Assembly (NCBI GenBank): GCA_037013685.1
Contig: CM072884.1
Span: 100,234,048 to 100,298,047, forward strand
DNA from: Acridotheres tristis
Taxonomy: Eukaryota > Chordata > Aves > Passeriformes > Sturnidae
Length of the DNA stretch: 64,000 bases
Direction of reading: 5' to 3'
The translations under genes were made by a program, and so were the position numbers. The notes under the pieces are model-generated. The model ran no database searches. It saw only the letters and a program-made list of their open reading frames with translations, and had not been told where the DNA came from. Below are positions 48,964 through 61,312 of the stretch, piece by piece; within the stretch, counting starts at the first letter, position 1; each line of letters opens with the position of its first letter.

Positions 48964-51659
48964 GACTGTTGAAACACCCCCTAATGAGGGAGAGTATTCA
49001 TCATGTATATTTTTTTCTAGATATGGCACATAACATATACATAATGCCAAAATTCAAATTTGTAACTGCATGTCTGTTAACTTCCTAAGATAAAAAATAA
49101 TTATGGGGGAAGAAGAAGCTCTATGAATAACTCTGGGAAGAAAAAGCCCCATGGAAAACTCTTCTGTGTAGCAGAGAGGAATCAATTTCAGACAAGTGTA
49201 AGAGTGCTCCATTAGCATTTGTGCAGGTCCTAAGCAGCTACACAAGAATGCAGCTCAATGAGATTTTCTGAATGAGTAGATAAATAATAAGGCTCTTGAG
49301 ACACATCATTTGCATTCAATAATAGCTAGAAAATGCCTTAATAAAAATGAGCAGTAGGAATACAGGGCTGGGAGCCTGCTCACAAGATAGGATTCTGGAT
49401 GTGGGGTTTCCACAGCTGTGTCCTAGTTTAAGGGTCTAATTTAAGAAAAAAAATAATTATACTCCAGAATATCTGGTTATTCTCCACTGACTGTAAAATG
49501 AAGTAGAGGTGAGCACTCAGCTGGGACATCCACATTGTACCACTGGGCAGAGAAGAACTTTACCTTCATACAGTAACAGTTTATTACAGCAATCACGTGC
49601 TTTTTCTTTATATACCTCATTATATTAGCTTAGCCTCCATCTCCCTGTCATAGTTTCTTAAAGTTCTAGTTATCAGACATTTGGTATAGGGCTTTACACT
49701 GAATTCCAGTGCTTTCTATCTCATTGCTGTAATGGTTTCTGGGAGTATATAAGTGATTTTGCAAAGTCTCTACCATTACTCATGTGGAAAAATGTACAGG
49801 ATGTCTATGTTAAATGCTACATTAAAAATTAGATTAATGACATTCTGTCCTTTTCATCATGGAATAGTCTTAAATAATCCTTTGCTCTTGGTTCAAGCTT
49901 TCTTTTGGGAGAATACCTTCTCTCTTTTGCCATTCCTGGGCTGGCATTACTCACCAGTCTCTGGGCAAGAATTCCAAGCCAAACACCACGTTCAGTGGTT
50001 TCTGTCTGGAGAGGACATGTGTCTTCCATGTTCAGCTGTAGTAAAGAAGATTATAATAAAATTAAAATGAATAAAGGTTGTGTTGTTATCATCTTCAGTA
50101 TTTCCATTTCTCCTGAGGTAAGCAGTAATATTGTCTGTCTCCAATACTTTATCTTATTCTTCATTGCTCTTATCTCAGACAGTATTTAATCCAAGCTAGG
50201 GTCAGAAGATTGCCTTGTAGCCTAATTGGAGTTAAAGGAAATAATTATAATTTTAAAGGCTTTTTATAGGTTGTTCTTTATGAATATTTCTTTGACAGAG
50301 GAACAAGTATTTTTATAAGATATGTTTCCAGAGCAGTTCAGTTGCTTAAGGGTATTAGCCAGTGCACATTAATTTGCAGTAACATTTTAAAGTTTTAGAA
50401 CAAGATTCTCCCTGGATATTTGTGCACTGGTGAATATTGCATAAAGGAAAAGGAATAAGATTTTTTAGAATATTTTATTTTTTGTACTCCCTGAGTTCAG
50501 CACTTTTCCTCTGTATTATTGTCTGTAAAACAAATCTCAAAGGTAACTTTACCAAGTGTCTCAGGATTATATTAGCTACCTCAGTGGACTGTTGTGGGAA
50601 CAATTGCTTTTTTAGAAACGTAGCTTTGCCATTAACTTCTGGAGGGAACAAGTTGAAAGCTGTAAGTGAATGATGCCCTGCCAGGCATGACTCTTGATTT
50701 CTGTGACAGGTGATGTGGAATGGAGAGGGTGCTGAGTAAGATGGGGCAGAGAAGCTGAAGTACACATATCCATTACAAGCTTGATCTTTCTGTGGAAGAC
50801 GCAATGCTACAGAAATGATGCAATGATGCAAATCATGTTTCCAAGGAAAAAGCAGAAAATCAAAGCATTCTGATAGTAACTGTGGTGGCATTATGGTGTT
50901 CTGGAGCCAGGATAATGCAGGAATGGGGGACAGGGCATGTGAAATCTTGCCTGTGCACAGCTATGCCCTCTCTGTTCTAGGAAGCCTGTATCCACCTGGA
51001 CCAGCTCCTGGATGCATGTGGGCCCCTTGCCATGTGGCATACAGGGCAAAAGGAGTTGCATTTTCCCTATGTGGGAAATCACAAAGATGCTGCCCTGTAG
51101 ACTTCTGATAAGCCCAGTCCTCTCCTATTCCAGCTTTGAGGTCTTTAAGGAATGTGATTCTTGGATTTTTAGTCCATCAGGAAAATTATGTGGCTGCAGC
51201 CTATTGAGATCTGCGTGGGAAAAGCAGAATTCTTCTCACCTAATTTATGATGTCTCTGCCTCTGACGTAGATAATCTGCATCTGTTCCACTCACTGTAGA
51301 CTGCCTTGGAGTCAATGAGGAGGAATAAACACTTTTAGGACATGAATCATCTGATGCATTTTAGACATTTACATTAGAGCTGGATCACTTCCACTGTAGC
51401 ACTGCCTATTTCCTCTCTATTTGATTATAGAGAGAACTTGGCTCAGAAATAGATGTCACCATCTAAAGTTAGGTGGGATGAATCCCACACAGCCAGCCTG
51501 TTGTAGATGTGCTAACTGAATGGGAGACTCAGGAGCATCTTTTTTTTTTCATGGTGTTCTGAGGAAGCCTAGAAAAGGACTGAGAAGGGGGCGATGACCA
51601 TGTTCTAGAAAAATCTGTGAGTGGTGCAGAGAATGGAAAATATGAGCACTGGAAAGAGC
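48964..51659. other. noncoding single-copy DNA
   Basis: AT-rich without a supported gene. The stretch 50200-50400 is complex and AT-rich and could be constrained. The minus frame at 50475-50891 (138 codons) has no recognisable family. A strong donor-like CTGAG/GTAAGC at 50117/50118 has no good partner acceptor. Confidence 0.5.
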
Positions 51660-52440
51660 TGGAAAAGGGGATAAATACTGCATTGAGATGATTGCAGCTG
51701 ATAACAAATTATTCAGAACAGTCTAATCTAAAGCTGACTGCAAAGAGCTGTAGCAGAATCTCATAATACTATGTAACTAGATAATAAAATGACAAATGAA
51801 AATTAATACTCATAAGCGCAAAGTAATGCAAATGGAATAAAAATAACTCAAACTATTCATACATATTAACAGGCTCTAAATTACCTATTACTATCCAGGA
51901 AATAAATTTTGGAGTGACTATAAATAGATTCTGGAAACATCTGATTCATGCTCATGGGAGGTCAAGAGAACAAATGAAACACTACGAATTATTAAGAAAT
52001 GGATGGAGTAAACCCAGAAAATGTTCTTATGTCACTGCATAAATTCACAATGCTTTCACAGCTTGCTGGGGTTCTTCCCCAGCAGCCTCAAGGCAGGTAT
52101 AAGAAAGCTGGAGATGAGATAGAGAAAGGCTGCAAGGTGATCAAAGATACACAACTGCAAAGACAGACTTCGGCTCTCCAGTCTGAAAAAGAGAGGGATG
52201 AGAAGATGATAAAAGCCTGTAGTACTACAAATGGTTTAGGGAAGGTGAATGGGGAATTCTTAAATGCAATTTTTTTGTCCTTGGGGTTGAGGAGATATCC
52301 AATGTTATTATCAACAGTGAATTAAAAAAAAATAAAAGGAAGTATTTTTTACAATATTCAAAATTAAGTCATAGCAGTCTTTGCAAGAAAAGGCCAAAAG
52401 GATTAAAAATTAGATATTAGATGAAATTAAAAGTATCAAC
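51660..52440 (+). mobile_element. ancient amniote-type CR1 LINE remnant (ORF2 C-terminal region)
   Basis: The sequence follows, block by block, the old CR1 type common in turtles and crocodilians rather than the bird-specific subfamilies. It includes AAATTATTCAGAACAGTCTA, AAAGCTGACTGCAAAGAGCT, AAAATGACAAATGAAAATTA, GCAAAGTAATGCAAATGGAA, then CTCTCCAGTCTGAAAAAGAG, AAGGTGAATGGGGAATTC, AAAAGGAAGTATTTTTTACA and AAAAGGCCAAAAGGATT. These encode the region from the end of the reverse transcriptase towards the C-terminus of ORF2. Frameshifts and stops break the frame throughout. Divergence indicates an insertion long before modern birds arose. Confidence 0.8.
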
Positions 52441-55400
52441 TTTCTGAGTATTAAACATTGTGGTCCAGTAAAAGTTCCCAAATATCAGCTCCTATACAGC
52501 TAATTGCTGGAAAGCTGCATTTCTTTCTTCACTGTACTTCTATTACATAATGGAATACCTCTGTTTCCTGAAATACTGGCTAATAAGTACTGTTGAGTCC
52601 ATATTCTGGGCTTAATTGGCATTTCACCTGATGCAGTGTGGCAGTTTTTGTGCTTCTAAGTTCAACAAGAGACTGAGGAATAGCCAAAAAGAAACACTTC
52701 GGAGGAGGTCAGCACCATGGAGGATGTTAGTACCATGGGCTAGGAAGTCTGAGCTGAGTAGGGAACAGGTGTCGATTTCCTTGGATATAAGCCTGGCATA
52801 ATAGATGGCAGAGAACTCCACTGAAAGGCCACCAAGACGTAGCAACATTTCTATCATGGGGAAAGCCATTTGACTTGGGGAAACAGGTGTCATTTATTGT
52901 TCTTTTTAGTTCAACATTATTGTGAAGGCAGAGAACTTAGCCTTAGCTGAGCTGTGTTCTGGGTTAGCAGCCCTACTTAAGCATGATATCAAAACCACTG
53001 GACTTGGTTGAAAGGGGCTGCACTTGGGGCACAAAGTGCTCAGAGCAACAGGGACAGTGGGGCTCTATTGCAGAGCAACTGGAGGATTACTTCCCAAGGA
53101 CTGCAGGATGGACTTTCCCCTCTCTCACAGTCACTGTGCACAGTCCTGGACACTTAAAGGCTGAAATAAATACAACAGACTCAGACTTCTTTCCTAAAGG
53201 TGCAGTCTGTTAAAAACTAAGGTAAGAAACTCCAGAAATCTGAGGGCACAAATGCAGTTTTCTAATAGGATAACTGGGCAGGGGATCATGATATCTTCAG
53301 GGGAGTAAGATCTTAAGTGTAACTTTTCTCCCTGACTCTGACTGGAGACAGTGGAAAGGCTTCAGGTCTGACTGTGTCCTGAATTGCTTATTCCATAAAT
53401 GTTGTTTACATTATAATGATATAATTAGGACAGCTTAATGATGCGATCAAAAATCCCTCGATTCTTCTATTGTTTACATTTTTGTCTACAGACATGAATT
53501 TTCTTTGCTTGGTATTAGCATGCAGAGTTGTAACTAAGTCTTAACCTCTTCTTATTGCATTCAGGAAATCAATTTGTTTTGCTAAAATGAAATGGACGTA
53601 CGGTCTCAAGCAGCTGCATTCGAGTGTGACTAGAAATGCTCGTGACTTCACCAAGGTGTCAAAAACTGTTCTTACTGCCTGCATTCCTCTGAAGGGAATA
53701 AAGTAATTTAGAAAGTGTCATACTGAGTCTACTGAATTGATGGCAGTCTTCAGCGGGGTTTGGGACTGTACCCAAAGGGTCATTCTGCATTGAACAGTAA
53801 GATGAAAAAAAAAAAAAAAGAAAATGCATCCTGATATTAATCAAAATCCATTTATCTCTCCAGAATCACATCTGCAGCTTCCAGTGATTATCATCTTTCC
53901 CATGCTTCCCTCCACTAACATTCAGCAGAGGAAGGATGGGTGTCCTTTCTGCATTATCTAGTACCTACAGGCCTGTTCACTTGATTCCTATTCCAAACCT
54001 TTCAAAATCTCTCTTCCTGGTGATGCTGCCAACCACATGGGCTTTTATATTCCTGGTGAAGATGTCAGGAGTGGCATACACCAATTTGAATTTATAATTT
54101 CTTTCAAACTAGGGCAGATTTGGCTTGGCAGCCTGTGGGATGTGATAAACATGGAATTCCAGAAGCAGTAAGTGCTGTTTCAAGAAGAAGGCAAATAATG
54201 TAAAACTAACCTTTTATTTTGCAGCCTTGTTTATCATAACCAAATTATAATAATTGTAAGTATAGATTATAGTGGAGTTCTGCTCACACTGAATGACAAT
54301 CAAGACCATGTAAAATGGTGGTTTTGTTTTGTGGTAAGGTTACACCTCTTATTTTGCAACCCTAACTAAAAAAAGTGACAGGTGCTCATAGAGTCTTACT
54401 TCTATACTGCAGCTAGAGGCCTCACACACATCATTGGAGCAGGAGTCGAGTCCTATCCATCATCTGGGCAGGAGTGATGGGGTGAAGGATATGGAATATA
54501 AAGTGACAAACATCATTTGGGTGCAAAATCTTTGTGGGAACCACTGTGTTGTCACTTCTTGCCTTCCAGTGTATGATGAGCAAATCTGCATCTGTTATGC
54601 AACCATTTTATGAGCAGAACCTTAGCATAAAGTATACATCAAGAAAACGTTGAGAAAATAAGAACTTTTCCTTGGAGATATCAGGGGAGTTTGTTAGAAA
54701 CAACAAAGTTTTACAGCTGCCTTGCCAGACTTGATCTTGAGAAAGTGAATTTCTACACTTAAGCCCAAAACACTGTGACGCCTGTCTTCTGCTCTTGATC
54801 CAACAATCGTTATATATAAAATATTTTGCTGTTTTCGGGATTTTCTCTTCATGGCTGAAGTAACATTTGAGGAAGCTCAGAAACCCCCCACTGAACTGAG
54901 GAGGTGTTGCAAGGGCATTTCAGATGCTCAGGATAATGCACCTAAAATCAGTTTCATTGTTTCTAAAAAGTGTTACAAATAAGTACAACATTATAAATGC
55001 CCATAACTGTAAATTATTTTCATCTTTAAGGTTTTAACAGTACTATTAACACAGACATTCTCTGATTCCTAAAAAATGCTTTCATGGTCTCTAGTTTGCT
55101 TTTAATGAAAACCTTGAGATTGCAGTCTATGATCTCCTTCCTTGTTTTCAAGTAGCTTTACTTTTCAAGAATTATTTTGAATTAAATCTCTTATTTAGGT
55201 GCTTTTTTCTTCTATTTTCTTTTCATGATATTTCCTCACCCAGTCTATGTGATATGGATGCTTTTCAGGTCTAATTTCAGTGTAGGTAATTTTCTCGAGA
55301 GAGCTTCAACACTGCATTCTACAAAGGATATGTACAGCATTTTCCAAGGTGCTTAACTTTGTATATGCATCAGAGATGACATGGTAACACCTCTGAAGTC

Positions 55401-58400
55401 ATTACTAAAAATCCTCATTTCCTTCCACTTGCCTCCCAAGAAGTAAAGTAATTTCATTGCATTCCCTGACTTTCTCTTCCCTGACTGTCAGGCACAGAGC
55501 AAATGGTTAATGCTTCTAAAATAGGAAAGCTGAAACTGGCTGGACTTTGGGAGGTTGCAGCCTGGATAAATTCCTTTACCACCTGCCAGATCCAATCAAT
55601 ACCCTCTTTTCCTTTAATATGGTTCAAAGTAAAAAAACACCACCACCAACAAAAACAGCACTCAAGGGTTTAATTTATCAAGAAAGGCATTTATATTATC
55701 CAGGCATAGTATGTAGTGATTGACTCTCTGGACAGAAATCAGTAACTCCAGATGAAGGCACATTTTTTCCAATGAGACATCTTTAAACGACATGTACTTC
55801 AAATTCACATTTTCCTTTGAATGGTACCTTCTGTCATTGATGACAATTCCTATGTGTCCCGAGACAATCTTACTAGGGCTCCCTGCAGCTCCTGGGACAT
55901 CCTACTTGCAGTTCTCTAGGGAGAAGTGTTTGCTCTAAATACAAATCAGAAATGCAGAAACTGAACAGGAATAAACCTCTGGGCACTTGCAGTCACCCTG
56001 TATTAAGACTGGCAGCACTGACAGTACTGCTGCATCACAGCCAGTTGCTCTGCCACTGACTTCAGCTATCAGCTTCTAGGAAATGCCAAGTGTCATTATC
56101 TTGTACTTGGACCTTAAATACATAATGCCTCCCAGCATAACTCACGGCTAAGCTGAACATAACTGCAGGGCCCCAGCCATGCTCTGTTCAACTCTAGTGG
56201 CTGATCCATTTTGCCAACTGGTTCGGATTTCACAGAATAGTTGAGAAAAATATGAACTGTAGTTTAGCTCATTTCTGAGGCTGCTGTGTCTTCTTCATGC
56301 CTAGACCAGGGCCTTTCTATTTGCAAAAAATAAGTGAAGTTAGAATTTGAGGGCCACCTTCTGCTGCATGTTTTATTAACTCCACTAATCAGGGGTTCAC
56401 CTGGAACACAGACAAGTTAATTTGGTCCAGGCAACTGCTTCACCTCCCCTTCTCATCATCTGAAGTGTTGAGAGTGAAATTTAGAGGTTGGTTATGTAGA
56501 ACACAACCCACTGTGTGGGCACATCAGTGTCTGCTGCTGCTACCTGCTGAATTAATTGCATATCTAAGAAAAACTGGCAATCCTGTGGGACTTTTTAGCA
56601 TGGAATGACCTGGGTTTTCTCTGTTCAGGCAATAGAGTTATTACCCTGGGAATTGTTACACAAGTACAGTTGCACTCCAAAACAGATGTTCAAATCCATT
56701 AGAGAAAAGTGCCAAGGCAATTTTGAAACTCCTATTTATGTATAGATATTTTCTATCTCTGTATTGCCCAAATTGCAGTACACAGTCCTAATTTGCCCAA
56801 GCTCTTCAAGAGGCAGTTTTCTGAAAGCTTAATACTTTCTGAAAATGGTAATGCATCCTGGAAAAGGAAGAAGGACTCTATAGATGAAACTCGATGTACA
56901 TTTCAGGAACTCAGCATGAAAGCAAGCAGGTTCTACCTTCTACCCACTCACTATTCCCATGGCTAATTGCTGCAGCATTACCTCTTCTCTTTTTTCTACT
57001 GCCTATGTAGGTGAGCAATGAATTATGTAAGGGACCAGGTACAAAATGGCCAAGTTCATTTTGGCAGGTTATTTTTCATACAGGACATGTGTCTTTTAGA
57101 GTTTGGGGCAAAACCACTTGCATAGCACCACAAAGATGGAGAAGAGGGTGTGAGGAAGGAGGCCTGGGATTGTTTAAACTGCTATAAGTGACACAGTTGA
57201 ATGAGAAACTATGGCTGGAAATCAGTTCCATGTTTTTTCTCGCCTTCCCAGCAAATGAACATTGTTATTGTTTCTCTGCTCCAATCTCCTGTAGAAACAA
57301 AAAGGAGGGCAAGAGGACTATAAAAAGGAAGTGATTCATCTCTGCTTCCCATGAAGATCAGTGTTTTTCTGGATGATCTTTTGCTTAGTGTGAGCCTTGT
57401 GTGCTGCAGCTGCAGGACTAAGAACTGCTCTAGGAAGTACATGCTGGTACCAACAGTTACCAATGGGGAACAGTAGTGATGCCATGGTCATCTTCTGCCA
57501 TCTGTTCATCTTTCCCATGTGGAAGCCTCTGAAAATTGGTCCTTCTTGTTTCTGCTATGACACAGTTGGCCACAACTGTGGAGCAGACCACAGGAAAGAG
57601 GGAGCTTGGATCTGGGGGGTGTTTTTTGGTTAGTTTTAATTTTTTTTTTCCAGAAATTCCAGTGCAAACTCTGAAGGTATGCAATTGTTCAAACTCTTTT
57701 GCAGGGAAGTTGCTTCATCCACCTTTGGAAGTAGCAGATCAAATGAGGATGCCACCTTCTTGAGATTGAAGAAACTTCAGGTTTTTTAAATATGGAGCAC
57801 TCAAATCCAGGCAACATAAGAATAAGTGTGCAAGGCTTAAAAGAACAGAAGATTTTCTAAGGGAGATTGTTAAATGGTAACTGAGAGTAATTATCTTGTT
57901 TTCATGTTTATCTATTAACAGTGTAACTTCACTTGGTTCCACTGTTTTTTCTCTTGATTTTGTCATATCTGATTTATATCTTTATGAAAGAGAGTGAGAT
58001 CAAAGGAATGATGAAACCACTAAGAGTCACTTTGTCATTTATTCTTCTCACTGTCACTAAAGCAGGACAGTTTCATAACCAACACAGATTTCTTTATGGG
58101 CATTAATCCAGGAAAGCATTAAAGTGCCAGCCCAAGACGATTGCTGTTCAGGAGGACATGTCTTGGGGTGATGTATATTACTAAGCAGAGATCCCTTCCT
58201 TTTGCTGTATTTAATTTTCTGTGCAGATGTTTATTATATGGGTATTCTAGTGCTATAACTAAGGAAAGAATCATTCTCTTGAGCAGGGCATATAAACATA
58301 TAACTAATACACTTCTGTTGCAATACAGCTTTTATCTTTGCATTTGTTTATGCTTGTTTAGCTAATTATTTTAATCGTTGGTCATATCAAAGTTCCTGCT

Positions 58401-58756
58401 GAATTTACTTCAACAGTTTTACAGAATCTGATCAGAGGAGTTTTTATTTTTAGAATTGAATACAAAATGTATTAAAAGGCAAAAATAAGAAAAAACGTCA
58501 CTGAACTGCTTTTTATTAAGCATAACGCAAAAATAAGAAAGGACATAAGTGAATCAATTAATATATGGGTTATAGTTGAGAAAATCAGCAGTCACACATA
58601 AAGAAAAAATAGTTTGATGGAATGGTGCTAAGGTTATCTGAGCTTTTTGTCAGTTTATCTGATACTTCGTTCACTGGTGATCAAGCTCCCTTACATTTCT
58701 TAAATGGTTATGCTTACATAAGATTGCAAAAAGAAAACTGCACTTATCTTATTCAC
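52441..58756. other. noncoding single-copy DNA
   Basis: No supported gene. Includes an acceptor/donor pair around 53131-53220 that encloses a 90-nt segment closed in all frames, an A15 run at 53805-53819, and long stretches such as 53850-57200 that carry almost no open frames. Confidence 0.5.
53805..53819. repeat. poly(A) tract, 15 A
   Basis: Pure A run in AT-rich sequence; no retrocopy recognised upstream of it. Confidence 0.85.
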
Positions 58757-58815
58757 ATTTTCAGCATGGTATAGGTAAACCAGCCACAAGATGGCAATAT
58801 ACCATGCTGTGAAAA
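58757..58815. repeat. hairpin with 12-bp perfect stem, pre-miRNA-like size
   Basis: CAGCATGGTATA (58762-58773) is matched by TATACCATGCTG (58798-58809). The stem extends outward by five pairs (TTTTC with GAAAA) past a 2-nt bulge. Inside the 24-nt loop, GCCA and TGGC can form four more pairs. The total of about 59 nt and 21 possible pairs resembles a short pre-miRNA fold, but the inner bulge is asymmetric. No known miRNA sequence was recognised. Confidence 0.55.
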
Positions 58816-60151
58816 GATAATTACTACATATTGTATGATTTTAAGCCCTCCACAAATGACTGAAATGTGCTGCCTTTTTAGCTTTCGAAAATTTAATGCG
58901 GACTTTGGGAAACTTAATGAGGAATAGTCACAAAGTAATAATTTTAAGAAACACCCCCCAAATAATCCCTCTGCTACCATAAACAATTTATTTCTCATTT
59001 CCTTTCACTTTTCTGTTGTTTATCTCTGCTTACTATTGCTTGCAGGGAGCTATTGTTTGAAGGAGTGAAAAAGCTATGGGACACAATATCCATTAGCATC
59101 TCTGCAGAAGGAGCTTATGGAGGCCACAGGCACTAAAGCTGATTGCTCTTGACAGTCAAAGCATGGCTCCATCAGTAGTGAGAAAGAAACAGATGCCCTT
59201 CTCCCCTGGAATAATAAAAACAGAGACAGCATGGTGTTATGAAAAGGATAGAAATGTGAAGGTGCATTGTTCAAAGACATGTTCTTAGGGGCTTCAAATG
59301 GAAATTTCTGCAGCAAACTTTAGACCATAATAGGAAAAGGTGGCAACAAGACACTTGAAGGTTTTGTCTGACCATAAACAAGCACTGAGTCACCAGTATG
59401 AGGTATTTGTAAGGAAGGTGGATGTAATTACAGGAGTTAGCAGGTGAAGCTTCAGATGTTCTGGAAGGATGTGGCCTTGCTGTTTGTTTGCATTCCATTT
59501 GCACCGCAGCAATCCAGTACATCAGGGCACAGCTGGCAGGGGAAGGAGACGTTCCCCTCCTTTTCCCTGGAAATGTCAGTCAGCTTTCTGATGTGGTTGC
59601 AAGACAGGATGCTGGGAAGTGTCTGGCTTACGTACTGCATTTACAGAGTCAGGATTAAATTAATCACTAGATCTGAAGGCAAGAGGAAGTTTTCCCCGGT
59701 CAGAAGGTCAGGGATTGTTGAATGTGGTTTATGCTTTCCTGGGTAACAGAAGGGTGACCTGTACATCCTAAGGCAACCTGCGTGTCATCATTTTCTCCTT
59801 GTGATGTGTTGCAGGTGACTTTTGATCTTCTGCTACCGCCTTCAGCTTGTGTCATGTTGTGCAGAACAGGTAGATCTGTGGGCTGTCTTGGGTAAAAGAC
59901 CATACACTACAACAGAACGGCTCTGGACTAAAACATCTAAACATTTCTTTGTTATAGCACAATTTAAATATATATAATAAAATAATAATGTATATACTAT
60001 ATATATTGTATATATATAAATATAGCACAGTAACACAATATTTTATCAGTCCTTGTCTTTAAATGCTTGAGTTAGGAAGTGAAAGGAATCATTCATGTAG
60101 CTTTAAATGTAGCCAGAAATAAGCAAAATATCAAATATAGAAACATAAAAT
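58816..60151. other. noncoding DNA
   Basis: No supported gene. The stretch 59430-59640 is of mixed composition with frames on both strands and no recognised family. An AT-only low-complexity block lies at 59965-60026. Confidence 0.5.
59965..60026. repeat. AT-rich low-complexity block
   Basis: Imperfect TATA/ATAA repeats nearly devoid of G and C. Likely unstable and of low mappability. Confidence 0.85.
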
Positions 60152-61312
60152 AATTTTGGTTGAAAAAGAAAGTCGTGAGTTCAACCATTAACCCAACAAT
60201 GCCAAGTCCACCACAAAACCACATCCCTAACTGCCACAGCTACACATCTTTTCAAATATCTCCAGTAGGAGGACTCAACTACTTACCTAGGAAGCCTTTT
60301 CCAATGTTTGACAAACCTTTCAGTGAAGAAATTTTTCCTAATATCCAATCTAAACCTCCACTGGTGCAATTTTAGGACATTTCATGCTGTCCTATCTCTT
60401 GTTGCTTATAAATGTAACTGAGAGACTGACGTTCCCCTTGCTACAACCACCTTAGTTGTAGAGAGCAGTAAGATCTGACCCCACCCCTCCCAGACTCCTT
60501 TTCCACAGGTTAGACAACCCCAGCTCCCTCAGCCACTCCTCATAAGACTTGTGCTCCAGACTCTTCCCCAGCTTCGTTGCCCTTGGAGGTATTGTTCCAA
60601 AATGGAACACTTCAATGTCAAAACACATTGCAGTGAGGGGCCCCAAACCTGACCTTGGCAGTGCTATATACATGGGGACTATCACTGCCCTGGTCCTGCT
60701 GGCCACACTAGTGCTGATCCAGGTCAGGATGCCACTGGCCTTTTGGTCAGCTGGGCATACCCTGGCTCATGTTCTGCTGCTGTCAACCAGCACTCCCAGT
60801 TTTCCCACCAGCCTTCTTTCCAGCCACTTTTCCCCAAGCCTGTAGCAATGCCAGGGGTTGTAATGACCCAAGTACAGGATCTGGGACTTGGCCTTGTTGC
60901 ATGTCAAATGATTGGCCTCATTCCATTGATCCAGCCTTTTAACCCTCCAGCAGATCAACACTCCCAGCCAGCTCGGGGTTGTCTGCAAACCGACTGAGGG
61001 TGCCTTCAGTCCCCTCATTCAGATCCTCAATGAAGGTATTGGACAGGCCCCAGTACTGAGCCTTGGGAAACAACACTTGTGACCAGCTGGATTTAGCTCC
61101 ATTCACCACCATTCTCTGGGCCTGGCCATCCAGCCAGGTTTTTACTCAGCAAAGAGCACACCCATCCAGACCATGAACAGCCAGTTCCTCCTGGGAAATG
61201 TGGTGGGAAATAGTGTCAAAGGCTTTACAAAAGTGTAAGTACACAACACCCACAGCCTTTCTCTCATCCACTAAGGGGGTCACCTTCTCACAGAAGTAGA
61301 CCGGGTTAGACG
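60152..61312 (-). mobile_element. CR1 LINE, about 1.16 kb: 3' UTR plus ORF2 C-terminal part
   Basis: The right edge of the coding part reads, on the plus strand, CCAGTACTGAGCCTTGGGAA, CTGGATTTAGCTCCATTCAC, GTGTCAAAGGCTTTACAAAA and CATCCACTAAGGGGGTCACC, all classic antisense CR1 reverse transcriptase blocks. The left part, from about 60152, is the antisense 3' region: TTCAACCATTAACCCA, GTGAAGAAATTTTTCC, TAATATCCAATCTAAACCTC. On the minus strand 60767-61018 still reads as a degenerate stretch of the ORF2 C-terminal region around a T-C-N-K-A-K-S motif. Frameshifts and stops show it is dead. It is the longest CR1 in the window and belongs to a different subfamily from the 9.4-kb copy. Confidence 0.95.

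Noticed and set aside
53131..53220. Acceptor/donor pair enclosing 90 nt
   Set aside because: All frames closed, and pairs of splice-like signals are expected by chance in 64 kb.
58479..58540. Direct repeat GCAAAAATAAGAAA 48 bp apart, like a target-site duplication
   Set aside because: The intervening 34 bp shows no mobile element and the repeat is low-complexity.
60452..61018. Minus-strand frames of about 84 codons each
   Set aside because: They lie within the dead CR1 copy; the second is a broken piece of the LINE ORF2 C-terminal region, not a gene.
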